Source: JBLIOB01 sp047639575 (GTDB lineage Bacteria; Bacteroidota; Bacteroidia; Flavobacteriales_D; Parvicellaceae). Taken from it: a stretch of 30,624 nucleotides of DNA. The stretch is from the NCBI GenBank assembly GCA_047639575.1, contig JBLIOB010000015.1, forward strand, positions 1 to 30,624. Reading direction: 5' to 3'. The translations under genes were made by a program, and so were the position numbers. Each line of letters begins with the position of its first letter. The stretch's first letter is position 1. The notes beneath the pieces were generated by a model. That model was not told where the DNA came from, did no database searches, and saw only the letters and a list, made by a program, of their open reading frames with translations. This document shows positions 1-8,293 of the stretch, in pieces.

Positions 1-438
1 TTGTACCAGACTATCCGCATCCAAACATGCGATAGTTCCATTTTTATTTAATTCAGCATATCTAAGTACCGCTTCATCCATCCCGATCTTCCTCGCTAAT
101 CCCACTCCAGCATGCTTCTTTGGCAATTGAAGGGATTTAAGCGCATATAGATGATACCAGGATTCTGACTTGAACGATTCAATAACTTTTAAGGATTCGA
201 GGTTTTGATTTAAAATAGAATCTGTCTCTTGTTCGCCTTGGTTAACAACAACGATTACCTCTACTTCGCAACTTGGCCTATCACAATTATTTAAAGAACG
301 TAACGTTGAAATTAGATCTGGCTCATTATAGCATGGAATGACTACGATTAGATTTACCTCATCGGATAAGCTAGAGTCAAGTTGCCTTTCTTGGAAAAGA
401 AATTTCCTAAAATAAGTCTGAAAATCAATTTTAGACAT
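1..438 (-). CDS. Family 2 glycosyltransferase, N-terminal part (cut by window edge)
   Basis: I translated this by eye from ATG at 438; 146 codons are open to the window edge, so the C-terminus is missing. The protein has no signal peptide. Residues 32-40 read VVIPCYNEP, the nucleotide-binding start of a GT-A glycosyltransferase. Residues 111-123 (GVGLARKIGMDEA) followed by LDADS at 139-143 match the region leading to the DXD-type metal site. Such enzymes transfer a sugar from a nucleotide sugar, usually at the cytoplasmic face of the membrane for envelope glycans. The acceptor cannot be predicted. The gene lies 2 bases after the pdxH stop on the same strand, so the two are probably cotranscribed. 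Confidence 0.8.
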   Translation of the reverse strand, partial: MSKIDFQTYFRKFLFQERQLDSSLSDEVNLIVVIPCYNEPDLISTLRSLNNCDRPSCEVEVIVVVNQGEQETDSILNQNLESLKVIESFKSESWYHLYALKSLQLPKKHAGVGLARKIGMDEAVLRYAELNKNGTIACLDADSLVQ

Positions 439-440
439 TA

Positions 441-1067
441 TTAAGGAGCCAATCTCTTAATTTCCCAGTTATGGTCAGATTTGCTGTAAACAAATCGATC
501 ATGTAGCCTGCTGTTTCTTCCTTGCCAGAATTCTACGTAATCTGGCACAATAACATAACCGCCCCAATGAGGTGGTCTTGGAACATCCTTTCCTTCATAC
601 TCTTTCTCAAACTTAGCTACACGTTCTTCTAAATATCCGCGATCCGCGATTTCCTGGCTTTGCTCTGAAGCCCAAGCTCCAATCTGACTTTCTCTAGGTC
701 TACTATTAAAGTAGGCATCCGAGACTTCCTCGGTCACTTTCTCTATCGTTCCTTCAAGATTGATTTGACGTTCCAGATCTCTCCAGAAAAAATTTACAGA
801 AACATGATTGTTCTCTAACGATTCCGTTCCTTTTCTACTATAATAATTGGTAAAGAAGATCAATCCTTGATCTGATATTCCACGCATGTAGACTATTCTA
901 GATGAAATTCGTTCGTCCAAGCCTAATGTTCCAAGAACAAAAGCATTGTACTCACTCACTTTCTCGTCCTGAGCAACTTTAACCCAATCTTCAAATAAAT
1001 GCTGTGGGTCTTTTGGAAGAAGGTCCTTTGTTAATTTTCCCTTACTAAATTCAAATCGCTGTTCCAT
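441..1067 (-). CDS. pdxH: Pyridoxine/pyridoxamine 5'-phosphate oxidase
   Basis: This FMN enzyme oxidises pyridoxine or pyridoxamine 5'-phosphate to pyridoxal 5'-phosphate (PLP) in the cytoplasm, the last step of PLP synthesis and salvage. At 208 residues it has normal family length. FFTNYYSRKG (71-80) is the FMN phosphate-binding segment, QIGAWAS (128-134) is conserved, and VEFWQGRNSRLHDR (178-191) with the terminal RLAP (205-208) is the PdxH C-terminal signature. The RLHDR arginine and histidine contact the substrate in characterised homologues. It is divergent from miaE and is the first gene of a unit that continues into the glycosyltransferase. No unusual feature is seen. Confidence 0.97.
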   Translation of the reverse strand: MEQRFEFSKGKLTKDLLPKDPQHLFEDWVKVAQDEKVSEYNAFVLGTLGLDERISSRIVYMRGISDQGLIFFTNYYSRKGTESLENNHVSVNFFWRDLERQINLEGTIEKVTEEVSDAYFNSRPRESQIGAWASEQSQEIADRGYLEERVAKFEKEYEGKDVPRPPHWGGYVIVPDYVEFWQGRNSRLHDRFVYSKSDHNWEIKRLAP

Positions 1068-1142
1068 ACTAATCAGTTATCGTTATCAAATATCTTAATT
1101 ATTCTTTCAATATTATTACTTTGTGATCGAATAATAAGTGAA

Positions 1143-1727
1143 ATGAAATTATCTCTAGAATTAGCATACACAACACCGCCTGAATGGGCTGCTCAAGCGG
1201 TTACTGACTTAGATTACTTTTTACAAGATCATGCAGATTGTGAGCGAAAAGCAAGCTCTATGGCTATGAGTTTTATAGCAAAATGTCCAGATAAAGTTGA
1301 AATCATTCCCGAACTAATCGAAACGGCTATTGAAGAGTTAGAACATTTTCAGCAGGTCTATGACATTCTACAACAAAGAGGTAAACAGCTCAGGGCTCAA
1401 ATGCCAAAAGACGAATATGTCCATCAACTAATTTCACTTTGTCGTTCTGGAAGAGATGAGCGCTTGATGGACCGATTATTATTGGCTAGCATTATTGAAT
1501 GTAGAGGTGCCGAAAGATTTAAGTTAATCTCAGAAGCACTGGAAGACAGCGAGTTAAAGAGTTTCTACAAGCAGTTATGGATTTCTGAGGCAAAACATGG
1601 TCACATTTTCGTGAAATTTGCGCTAAACTATTGGGATCAAGAAATTGTATACAAACGTTTACATGAGTTAAACGAAAAGGAAGGCGAAATTTGTAGTAAA
1701 TTAGAATGGACTTGTAGATTACATTAA
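1143..1727 (+). CDS. miaE: tRNA 2-methylthio-N6-isopentenyladenosine(37) hydroxylase (MiaE-like)
   Basis: A 194-residue ferritin-like helical protein. MiaE uses a non-haem diiron centre and O2 to hydroxylate the isopentenyl group of ms2i6A37 in tRNA. The expected diiron ligands are present: E34 (ADCERKA), E65-x-x-H68 (EELEHF), E119 (IIECRG) and E149-x-x-H152 (SEAKHGH). The N-terminal TPPEW and the DRLLLASIIECRGAERF helix are typical of the family. The stop overlaps the start of the next gene by one base (TAATG), so the YqgE gene is probably translated by re-initiation. Confidence in the family is high. That the substrate is ms2i6A is inferred from homologues. Confidence 0.92.
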   Translation: MKLSLELAYTTPPEWAAQAVTDLDYFLQDHADCERKASSMAMSFIAKCPDKVEIIPELIETAIEELEHFQQVYDILQQRGKQLRAQMPKDEYVHQLISLCRSGRDERLMDRLLLASIIECRGAERFKLISEALEDSELKSFYKQLWISEAKHGHIFVKFALNYWDQEIVYKRLHELNEKEGEICSKLEWTCRLH

Positions 1728-2302
1728 TGTTAGATTTTAGCGACATAAACAAATTGGACCCTTTAAAGGGTAGAATTTTAATTAGTGAACCGTTTCTTGA
1801 AGACGAGTACTTCAGAAGGTCCGTGATTTTACTTTGCGAATTCAATGAAGAAGGCGCCTTTGGCTTTATCCTAAACAACATGATGAAAATCGAGTTGAGC
1901 GAATTAATAGAGGGATTGGATATTGAAGGGTTTAACATAAGCTTAGGCGGCCCTGTACAAACTAATAATTTATACTTCATCCATTCCTCTCCTGAGCTTC
2001 TACCTGGGAGTATTGAGATTATTAAAGGCTTGTATATGGGGGGAGAATTTGAGACATTGAAAGAACAAATTGCTGCCGGTACAATTAACTCTGAGGAAAT
2101 TAGATTCTTCTTAGGTTATTCGGGATGGTCTCCGAATCAATTACAAGATGAAATGATAGAAAATTCATGGTTCGTGTCAAATGTAGATGCAGAACAGGTC
2201 ATGGCTGGAAATCAAAAAGGTTTTTGGAATGAGGTACTTTCTAAAATGGGAGGTAAATTCGGGATGATTTCTAAGTTCCCTGATAACCCTGAGCTGAATT
2301 AG
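1727..2302 (+). CDS. YqgE/AlgH family protein (DUF179)
   Basis: A 191-residue cytoplasmic protein. The N-terminal pattern LDPLKGRILISEPF, then FRRSVILLCE, GAFGFILNN and LGGPVQ, with GYSGWSPNQLQDE near residues 129-141 and NSWFV after it, is the diagnostic order of the YqgE/AlgH family. Length is normal. The molecular function of the family is not established; AlgH was linked genetically to alginate regulation in Pseudomonas, which need not apply here. It is translationally coupled to miaE by TAATG. Its last 32 bases overlap the end of the convergent class IV aminotransferase gene, so no separate terminator fits between them. Confidence 0.93.
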   Translation: MLDFSDINKLDPLKGRILISEPFLEDEYFRRSVILLCEFNEEGAFGFILNNMMKIELSELIEGLDIEGFNISLGGPVQTNNLYFIHSSPELLPGSIEIIKGLYMGGEFETLKEQIAAGTINSEEIRFFLGYSGWSPNQLQDEMIENSWFVSNVDAEQVMAGNQKGFWNEVLSKMGGKFGMISKFPDNPELN

Positions 2303-3176
2303 ATTCTTTTGTTAAACCCTCTTCCTGATCCTCTACTTTAAATACAGACTGGTTTACAAGTCCAACTAATTTCCTAGTGATTTCGTTATAGTATCTTTTC
2401 GTTTTGTAACTACCAACCCACTGGATTCCCTTAATTGAATTGGTGAAAAAGATCTCTTCGGCAGCTAGTAAATTCTGGGGAGTTAAAACGCATTCATACA
2501 CTTTGATGTTATTCTCAATTGCCAAATTAATCAAGTGCATTCTGAACGTTCCACCTACACAACCATCTTCAATGGTAGGGGTATAAAGTACGCCATTGGT
2601 AACGATGAAAACATTAGATGAAGTTGCTTCTATAATATTATGGGTCTCATTTAATAACAAAACATCATCGAGCCCATTTTCGCGAGCCGTTACGCTTGCA
2701 AGTATGTACAATAACGAATTGCACGTTTTATAAGGCGATAGCGGATTTAGTTGCTTATGCATGTCGTCATAAATATCAACAGACAATCCGTTTTCATTAA
2801 GTTCAAAGTAATTATGATCAATTTTATTTACTTCAATCAAGTATTTCCCTGACATAGTTGATGGCATAAACGCACCATTTCCAGCTCTGTAGATAACTAA
2901 TCTTGCATTGGCTCCTTCGGAAACTTGATTATGAACGATTAGCTCATTGATTATCTCTTCCAGTCGATCAAGGGTCAGAGAAAGCGGCATTTGAATCTTA
3001 AGAATTTTTAATCCTGAAGTAATGCGTTTAAGGTGATTCTCTAGGTTAAATATTTTCCCGTCAATTATACGGATAGACTCAAATAAACCATCCCCGTATC
3101 TAAAAGATCGGTTGGAGGCATTTAAATACTGTGAATCTGCATCTACAAACTCACCGTCAAGGCAGACTTTAGCCAT
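2271..3176 (-). CDS. PLP-dependent class IV aminotransferase (4-amino-4-deoxychorismate lyase / branched-chain type)
   Basis: A 301-residue fold-type IV PLP enzyme. FRYGDGLFESIRI (25-37) is the substrate-side motif, K150 in SPYKTCNSLLYI is the expected Schiff-base lysine, and E183 in IIEATSSNVF is the expected partner of the pyridine nitrogen. C-terminal VGGTFRMHL and EEIFFTNSIKGIQWV also match. The family contains 4-amino-4-deoxychorismate lyase (PabC, folate pathway), branched-chain aminotransferase (IlvE) and D-amino acid aminotransferase. The short form and absence of an IlvE-type C-terminus favour PabC-like, but the sequence alone does not decide. The 3' end overlaps yqgE by 32 bases in convergent orientation. 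Confidence 0.88.
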   Translation of the reverse strand: MAKVCLDGEFVDADSQYLNASNRSFRYGDGLFESIRIIDGKIFNLENHLKRITSGLKILKIQMPLSLTLDRLEEIINELIVHNQVSEGANARLVIYRAGNGAFMPSTMSGKYLIEVNKIDHNYFELNENGLSVDIYDDMHKQLNPLSPYKTCNSLLYILASVTARENGLDDVLLLNETHNIIEATSSNVFIVTNGVLYTPTIEDGCVGGTFRMHLINLAIENNIKVYECVLTPQNLLAAEEIFFTNSIKGIQWVGSYKTKRYYNEITRKLVGLVNQSVFKVEDQEEGLTKESNSAQGYQGT

Positions 3177-3267
3177 TTTTCTGGGTAATTGAAGTATGAT
3201 TAAAGAAACGCAATTCCATCGTGCTTATGCTCACTTACAAACCAATAGTTTTAAACAATCCGCAAAA

Positions 3268-3927
3268 TTATGCGAAGACGCCCTTAATCTGATTGATTAA
3301 CTCTGGGAAGGTTTCCAGCCTCAGTACACATATAAAAATGATACCAAATATAGCTCCAGCAATATGTGCATCATGTGCAATATTACCTTTCCCTTTTTTA
3401 CTCATGTATATTTCATAAGCCAGATAAAGTGGTCCAAAAATGATCGCAGGAATTGGAACTGGAATAAAAAAGAGGAAAAGATCATTAAAAGGATTGATTA
3501 CTATAGAGGCAAACAATACTGCAGACACTGCCCCTGACGCACCAACCGCAAGATAATTAGGATTATCTGAGTGTTTATAGAATGCTGGTAAAGTAGCTAC
3601 CAAGATTCCTAATACATAAAGCATCAAGTACCACAATTGGCCCATCTCACCAAAGAACATTTCAAAATTTCCTTCTAGTCCGCCATTATAATATCCTGGC
3701 CCTGTCTTTTGAAATCCAAAAGAATACAGAACAAACATGTTAAAGATCAAATGCATGTAGTCTCCATGAACAAAGCCATGGGTAAACGCATTGTACCATT
3801 TACCGTGATGTCTACACGTATACGGTGAAAACGTGAGCTTGTACTTTAGCTCCCGATTGTTAAACGCTAATAAGGAAACTATAACCGTAACTCCGATTAT
3901 AATGTATGTAATTGGAATTGGAATCAC
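3268..3927 (-). CDS. Rhomboid family intramembrane serine protease
   Basis: A 219-residue polytopic membrane protein. The catalytic features are intact: HGDYMHLIFN (54-63) supplies the conserved histidines and N63 of the second transmembrane helix, GASG (129-132) holds the nucleophile S131, and AHIAG (187-191) holds the catalytic H188. About six hydrophobic segments are visible, as in the basic bacterial rhomboid fold. Rhomboids cleave transmembrane helices within the bilayer; the substrate here is unknown. The start overlaps the upstream gene's stop (ATGA), so it is translationally coupled to the secreted TPR/PD40 protein. Confidence 0.95.
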   Translation of the reverse strand: MIPIPITYIIIGVTVIVSLLAFNNRELKYKLTFSPYTCRHHGKWYNAFTHGFVHGDYMHLIFNMFVLYSFGFQKTGPGYYNGGLEGNFEMFFGEMGQLWYLMLYVLGILVATLPAFYKHSDNPNYLAVGASGAVSAVLFASIVINPFNDLFLFFIPVPIPAIIFGPLYLAYEIYMSKKGKGNIAHDAHIAGAIFGIIFICVLRLETFPELINQIKGVFA

Positions 3928-5462
3928 TCTGCTACTGGAGTAACCTTAATGTCTTTCTCTATATGAGATTGAAAAGAACTCTTATCTAGTATCTCTAGGC
4001 TCTCAATAATTTCTTCATATCCGAAACAACCAACGAAAACTTCATACCTACCAGGTGGAAGAATCATTACATATCGCATGTTGTCAAGGTTAGGAATATA
4101 ATCTCCATAAATATCACCTGTTTCTTCATCGGTTACTGAAATAATAGCATTCTCAAATTTTGGTCCGGCAGTCTTGGCACTTATTTTCCCTGTGATCACT
4201 GTGTACTCCGGCTCTACTTCTCTAAACGTTACTCGATAGATATCTAAATCACCAAACCCACCTTTTCTTAATGCAGAAATGTATCCAAACCTACCCGATT
4301 TAGAAACACGGAAATTCATATTGTCTTCGGGGGTGTTAATTGGGTATCCGATGTTCCTTACGCCACCAAATTTGTTTTTTACTTTATTCCAGTCTGCTCT
4401 GAATATATCATATCCTCCCATACTTGTATGACCTCTGCTTGAAAAGTAAAGAACTTTTCCATTTGGAGAGATGTTTGGGAAATCCTCATCAAACTTTGTA
4501 TTGATCGTAGGACCTAAGTTTTGAGCTTGACTCCATTTACCATTCGGTAATTTCTGACACATATAGATATCAATTCCTCCGTAACCACCAGGTCGATCAC
4601 TTGCGAAATAAATCTTACCTCCATCAAAACTAAATGATGCAGCGATTTCTGTAAACTTTGAGTTGATCGTTTTTGGAAATTCCAATGGCGCATCCACTAT
4701 TTGCTCTACTATTCTACTTTCAAACAATGCAGATCCTTTTATATAATTCTCTTTATATAGAATCACTTTATCCCCTTCTGCGTTTAGACCAACCACTTCT
4801 TCATTCTCCTCTTTAGAGTTGATGTTGAAGTTGATCAACTTAGCTGCTTCGAATTCACCATCCTTAACAGAAGACAAGTAAATGTTTGATAAATACTGGC
4901 CGGAAGGAAGCTGATCACTTTCCTCTTCTCTTTTGGAGTTATAGATGATAAATGATTCATCTGTTGGTATAAATGGATAGTAATCTGGATAAACTGAATT
5001 CACATTTTTACCTAAGTTTTCAAATGAAACATTCACAGGGAACTTCATTAGCTCCTTTGCGTTTTCGCAATATTCGATTTGCTTATCAACATCTAATAAA
5101 TTTGGATTATTTGATTTAGCCCCTGTCTTAAAAGTACGGTAAGCCTTAACAGCGTCATCAAATTGATAAGCATAGTGGAAAGCTCTTCCTAATAAATATT
5201 GAGCATTTTCATTTGCTTTTGCATCTTTAATAGCGTACTCGAAATAAGGCACTGCTGCCGATTTATCAATATTGGTATTAATGTAACACACACCAATCAT
5301 GTACGCATATTCAGCATCTTTATCTACCTCATAAAGTTCCAACAATTCCTCGAGTGCTCCTTCGTAGTTTCCAATTGAAAACCTAGCTAAAGCTTCTTTT
5401 TTATCCTGTGCATTGACGGTTAAAACAGCCAAAGAGAGAAATGCAAATAGTATTTTTTTCAT
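3924..5462 (-). CDS. Secreted TPR / PD40 beta-propeller protein, PorE-like without the OmpA domain
   Basis: The 512-residue product begins with a clear signal peptide ending VNAQ (1-19), so it is exported. Residues about 20-110 look like TPR helices (FSIGNYEGALEELLELYE; AVPYFEYAI; AQYLLGRAFHYA). Residues about 270-400 contain PD40/WD40-like propeller blades (FASDRPGGYGGIDIY; ISPNGKVLYFSSRG; ISALRKGGFGDLDIYR). Residues about 420-505 resemble a carboxypeptidase-regulatory-like sandwich. This order matches PorE and related Bacteroidota envelope proteins, but those normally end in an OmpA-like peptidoglycan-binding domain, which is absent: the protein stops at KVTPVAE. There is no lipobox. The gene is first in a unit with the rhomboid protease. 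A role in type IX secretion or gliding is only an inference. Confidence 0.85.
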   Translation of the reverse strand: MKKILFAFLSLAVLTVNAQDKKEALARFSIGNYEGALEELLELYEVDKDAEYAYMIGVCYINTNIDKSAAVPYFEYAIKDAKANENAQYLLGRAFHYAYQFDDAVKAYRTFKTGAKSNNPNLLDVDKQIEYCENAKELMKFPVNVSFENLGKNVNSVYPDYYPFIPTDESFIIYNSKREEESDQLPSGQYLSNIYLSSVKDGEFEAAKLINFNINSKEENEEVVGLNAEGDKVILYKENYIKGSALFESRIVEQIVDAPLEFPKTINSKFTEIAASFSFDGGKIYFASDRPGGYGGIDIYMCQKLPNGKWSQAQNLGPTINTKFDEDFPNISPNGKVLYFSSRGHTSMGGYDIFRADWNKVKNKFGGVRNIGYPINTPEDNMNFRVSKSGRFGYISALRKGGFGDLDIYRVTFREVEPEYTVITGKISAKTAGPKFENAIISVTDEETGDIYGDYIPNLDNMRYVMILPPGRYEVFVGCFGYEEIIESLEILDKSSFQSHIEKDIKVTPVAE

Positions 5463-5484
5463 ATCAAGTCAAAAAATCAGGGCA

Positions 5485-5492
5485 CGAAGGTA
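5485..5492 (-). promoter_or_regulatory. Candidate -7 box for the PD40/rhomboid operon
   Basis: On the minus strand this reads TACCTTCG, identical to the box before the SulP gene and one base from the Bacteroidota -7 consensus TAnnTTTG. It lies 22 bases before the ATG at 5462. No well-placed TTG -33 element is seen. Confidence 0.4.
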
Positions 5493-5663
5493 CGAAATCA
5501 GTAGATTAATCTCATGAACAATGCCGAAAATATGTAATATTGGATCTACCCATCTACGCAGGATAAATACGAAGATCATGCCAAATGAATTTGGTCTGGC
5601 TAAAAAAAAAGTTAATTGTTAATATCTTGGAAGAGAACATAAGGTTAACAGCTCATTGAGAAT

Positions 5664-5671
5664 TATATTTG
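5664..5671 (+). promoter_or_regulatory. Candidate -7 box immediately before the methyltransferase
   Basis: TATATTTG matches the Bacteroidota -7 consensus TAnnTTTG. It ends 6 bases before the ATG at 5678, so transcription would begin at or next to the start codon and the mRNA would be leaderless or nearly so. It overlaps the alternative TTG start at 5669, which argues for ATG 5678 as the true start. The -33 element is not obvious. Confidence 0.35.
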
Positions 5672-5677
5672 CCCAAA

Positions 5678-6235
5678 ATGGCTAAGAAAGATTCATTTAT
5701 TAAAGAATACAGAAGCAACAAAAAAGAAGTAGGCGCTATAGCGCCAAGTTCTAAGTTTTTGTGTAATAGAATGATGGCTCCGATAAATTTTCATAGTTCA
5801 GACGTTATCGTTGAACTGGGTCCAGGAACTGGGGTTTTCACAAAAGAAATCATTAGCCGGATGAAACCTACCACCAAGCTTTTAGTTTTTGAAACCAATG
5901 AAAAGTTTTACGAAAAACTAAAAGCTGAGATTAATGATGATCGAGTAACGATTTATAATGAGTCCGCAGAATTGGTAGCCGAAAAGATCAAAGAGTTGAA
6001 ACTCGATGATGCAAATGTTATTGTTTCTTCTTTACCCTATACAGTCTTCCCGATTCGTCTTAAAGTGAATATTCTAAATGCTTGCATTGAGGCCATGGCA
6101 AAAGATGGAATTTATATTCAATTCCAATATTCCTTAAATGCACATAAACTATTGAAGAAGAAATTCCGAAAAGTTACCCTGGACTTCACTCCCATAAATA
6201 TGCCCCCTGCTGTAGTTTACAGATGTTGGAAGTAG
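5678..6235 (+). CDS. Class I SAM-dependent methyltransferase, phospholipid N-methyltransferase / rRNA dimethylase-like
   Basis: A 185-residue soluble protein counted from ATG 5678. An in-frame TTG at 5669 would add MPK but lies inside a promoter-like box. VGAIAPSS (18-25) is typical of the PmtA-like group, VIVELGPGTGVFT (43-55) is SAM motif I, VFETN (70-74) follows strand 2, and SSLPY (117-121) is the motif IV position. This group includes phosphatidylethanolamine N-methyltransferases and KsgA-like enzymes; the short length and GAIAPSS favour a small-molecule or lipid substrate, which is not proven. It stands alone, upstream of the SulP gene. Confidence 0.8.
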   Translation: MAKKDSFIKEYRSNKKEVGAIAPSSKFLCNRMMAPINFHSSDVIVELGPGTGVFTKEIISRMKPTTKLLVFETNEKFYEKLKAEINDDRVTIYNESAELVAEKIKELKLDDANVIVSSLPYTVFPIRLKVNILNACIEAMAKDGIYIQFQYSLNAHKLLKKKFRKVTLDFTPINMPPAVVYRCWK

Positions 6236-6293
6236 TTCTTTAAAGAATTTTAGCGCTTCGTTTCTCCGTTGCAACTAAAGAATTCCATTCTGC

Positions 6294-6324
6294 TTTGATC
6301 CATTCATTAAGTAACTTACCTTCG
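6294..6324 (+). promoter_or_regulatory. Promoter of the SulP transporter gene
   Basis: TTTG at 6294-6297 is followed after 19 bases by TACCTTCG at 6317-6324. This fits the Bacteroidota arrangement of TTG, about 19-21 bases, then TAnnTTTG, with one mismatch in the -7 box. The start codon at 6350 is 25 bases downstream and carries a modest purine run (AGAGG) directly in front of it. Confidence 0.5.
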
Positions 6325-6349
6325 CGCGCTTAAGCGACACGATTAGAGG

Positions 6350-8215
6350 ATGGTAGAATTAATAAGACGGCAGGCTAAAACCGCAAAGAATGATATTCTT
6401 TCGGGACTAACAGTTGCACTTGCACTTGTACCAGAAGCTGTAGCTTTTGCGTTTGTGGCCGGCATCGACCCAATTGTAGGACTTTACGGAGCATTCATGA
6501 TGGGCATTATTACCTCCATATTTGGAGGAAGGCCAGGTATGATTTCTGGTGCAACCGGTGCCATGGCTGTTGTTATGGTTGGCTTAATTAGCGAAGGGAA
6601 TTTAAGAGGTGAAGAACTTGGCTTACCTGACGGAGGCTTAATTTTTCTATTCATTACGCTCCTACTAGTGGGAGTTATTCAAATGTCTGCAGGATTTTTT
6701 AAGCTTGGAAAATTTGTCAGATTAATTCCGCACCCTGTTATGATGGGTTTTGTAAATGGATTGGCCATTGTTATTTTCATTTCTCAGCTTGGAATGTTCC
6801 AAGAAGCGGAACCAGATCCGTATGGCAACGCCTCCAAAGTTGCTGAATCTGGTGAAATGGTTTATCATGTTCATGATAACTTTGTGTACGCCAGTTCTGG
6901 AATTGAAAAGCTTTATGAAGTCAAAGGAAATCAAATGATCTCATTGGCTGGTGATACTGCAGCCTTTGAAATTCATAAAAAACAAGTTTTCGATGCAAGT
7001 ACTCATAAGCTTGCTTTTAACTATGAAGATGGTCAAATATTCAAGTTAGGAAAAACCGAAGTACAGAAGAACTACTTAGTAGGCATGGAACTTTGGATCA
7101 TGCTTGGATTAGTTGCCCTCACCATGGCAATTATGTATGGTCTTCCAAAATTAACAAAGAAAGTACCAGCGGCTCTAACAGCAATTGCTGTGGTAGCTTG
7201 TATAACCATATTTGGAGGCGCATTTTTTGCCGATGTTAGTAGTGTAGGTGACTTTATTAAAGAAGGTGGCGGAACGAACGGACTAAAAGGTGATTTACCA
7301 AGTTTTCAAACCCAAATATTCAATGCCGATGTTTGGACATTTGATACCTTGTGGATGATTCTACCTTATGCCTTTATTTTAGCTGCAATAGGTTTAATTG
7401 AATCATTAATGACGCTTTCATTAATTGATGAAATGACCGAAACCAAAGGAAGTCCAAACAGAGAGTGTGTTGCACAAGGTTCGGCCAATTTCATTAATGG
7501 ATTATTTGGGGGAATGGGCGGTTGCGCTATGATTGGTCAATCTATAATCAATATTAATTCGGGAGGAAGAGGAAGGTTGTCAGGAGCAATGGCGGCAATA
7601 GCTTTGCTCTGTTTTATTCTATTCGGTGCTCCTTTAATTGAGCAAATACCTATAGCAGCGTTAGTTGGCGTGATGTTCATGGTTGTTATTGGAACTTTCG
7701 CTTGGAGTAGCTTCAGAATTCTCCATAAAATCCCCTTGACAGATGCATTTGTTCTGATTCTTGTATCCGTTGTAACTGTCTTTTTCGATCTTGCGATTGC
7801 AGTTTTAGCGGGTGTAATTGTCTCTGCCCTAGTCTTCTCTTGGAACAACGCTTCTAAGATTAGAGCTAGAAAAAGTATCAATGCAGAAGGAGCAAAAGTA
7901 TATCGAATATGGGGACCATTGTTTTTTGGATCTATTCAAGTATTTAATTTAAAGTTCGATATAAGTGGCGATCCGGATATGGTTGAAATTGATTTTATTG
8001 AATCTAAAGTAATTGATCATTCTGGTGTTGAAGCACTCAGTAATATTGTCGACAAGTATGAAAATGCCGGGAAAAAAGTAACATTAAAACATCTTAGTGC
8101 GGATTGCAAAAAGTTACTAATTAAAAGAAACGTGAAATTTGACAAGATTATAATATCGGATGTCGATGACCCAAGGTATTATGTTGTTTCTGACGTTGAG
8201 GATGCTGTAGATTAA
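6350..8215 (+). CDS. SulP family inorganic anion transporter with STAS domain
   Basis: A 621-residue inner-membrane transporter. The first helices carry the SulP pattern (LTVALALVPEAVAFAFVAG, then GLYGAFMMGIITSIFGGRPG and ISGATGAMAVVM). Core helices continue to about residue 500 (NGLFGGMGGCAMIGQSI matches the conserved helix 8-9 area). The C-terminal STAS domain is about 515-605 (VEIDFIESKVIDHSGVEAL). The family moves sulfate, bicarbonate or other anions, often with Na+ or H+; the substrate here is not predictable and no carbonic anhydrase gene is adjacent. Residues about 151-245 form a long hydrophilic stretch between two membrane helices that basic SulP proteins lack. The open frame is intact across it. 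Confidence 0.95.
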   Translation: MVELIRRQAKTAKNDILSGLTVALALVPEAVAFAFVAGIDPIVGLYGAFMMGIITSIFGGRPGMISGATGAMAVVMVGLISEGNLRGEELGLPDGGLIFLFITLLLVGVIQMSAGFFKLGKFVRLIPHPVMMGFVNGLAIVIFISQLGMFQEAEPDPYGNASKVAESGEMVYHVHDNFVYASSGIEKLYEVKGNQMISLAGDTAAFEIHKKQVFDASTHKLAFNYEDGQIFKLGKTEVQKNYLVGMELWIMLGLVALTMAIMYGLPKLTKKVPAALTAIAVVACITIFGGAFFADVSSVGDFIKEGGGTNGLKGDLPSFQTQIFNADVWTFDTLWMILPYAFILAAIGLIESLMTLSLIDEMTETKGSPNRECVAQGSANFINGLFGGMGGCAMIGQSIININSGGRGRLSGAMAAIALLCFILFGAPLIEQIPIAALVGVMFMVVIGTFAWSSFRILHKIPLTDAFVLILVSVVTVFFDLAIAVLAGVIVSALVFSWNNASKIRARKSINAEGAKVYRIWGPLFFGSIQVFNLKFDISGDPDMVEIDFIESKVIDHSGVEALSNIVDKYENAGKKVTLKHLSADCKKLLIKRNVKFDKIIISDVDDPRYYVVSDVEDAVD

Positions 8216-8293
8216 AGCATCTTTAATTCCATATTACGGTTACAAAGTAATTGCATCTGTCATTTCACAGTTACAACTGCGTATATTTAAAGA

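Noticed and set aside
3196..3300. Plus-strand ORF of 34 codons, with a TPR-like residue pattern (HRAYAHLQTNSFKQSAKLCE)
   Set aside because: It is very short, overlaps the 3' end of the rhomboid gene on the other strand and has no promoter or ribosome site. The resemblance to one TPR unit may be chance or a relic.
6236..6247. Palindrome TTCTTTAAAGAA directly after the methyltransferase stop
   Set aside because: It is all A/T except two pairs and has no loop, so it cannot form a stable terminator; likely chance.
7537..7881. Antisense ORF inside the SulP gene (and similar antisense ORFs within parC, parE, DAHP synthase and other genes)
   Set aside because: They are shadows of strong coding frames, have low-complexity composition and no start signals or recognisable domains.
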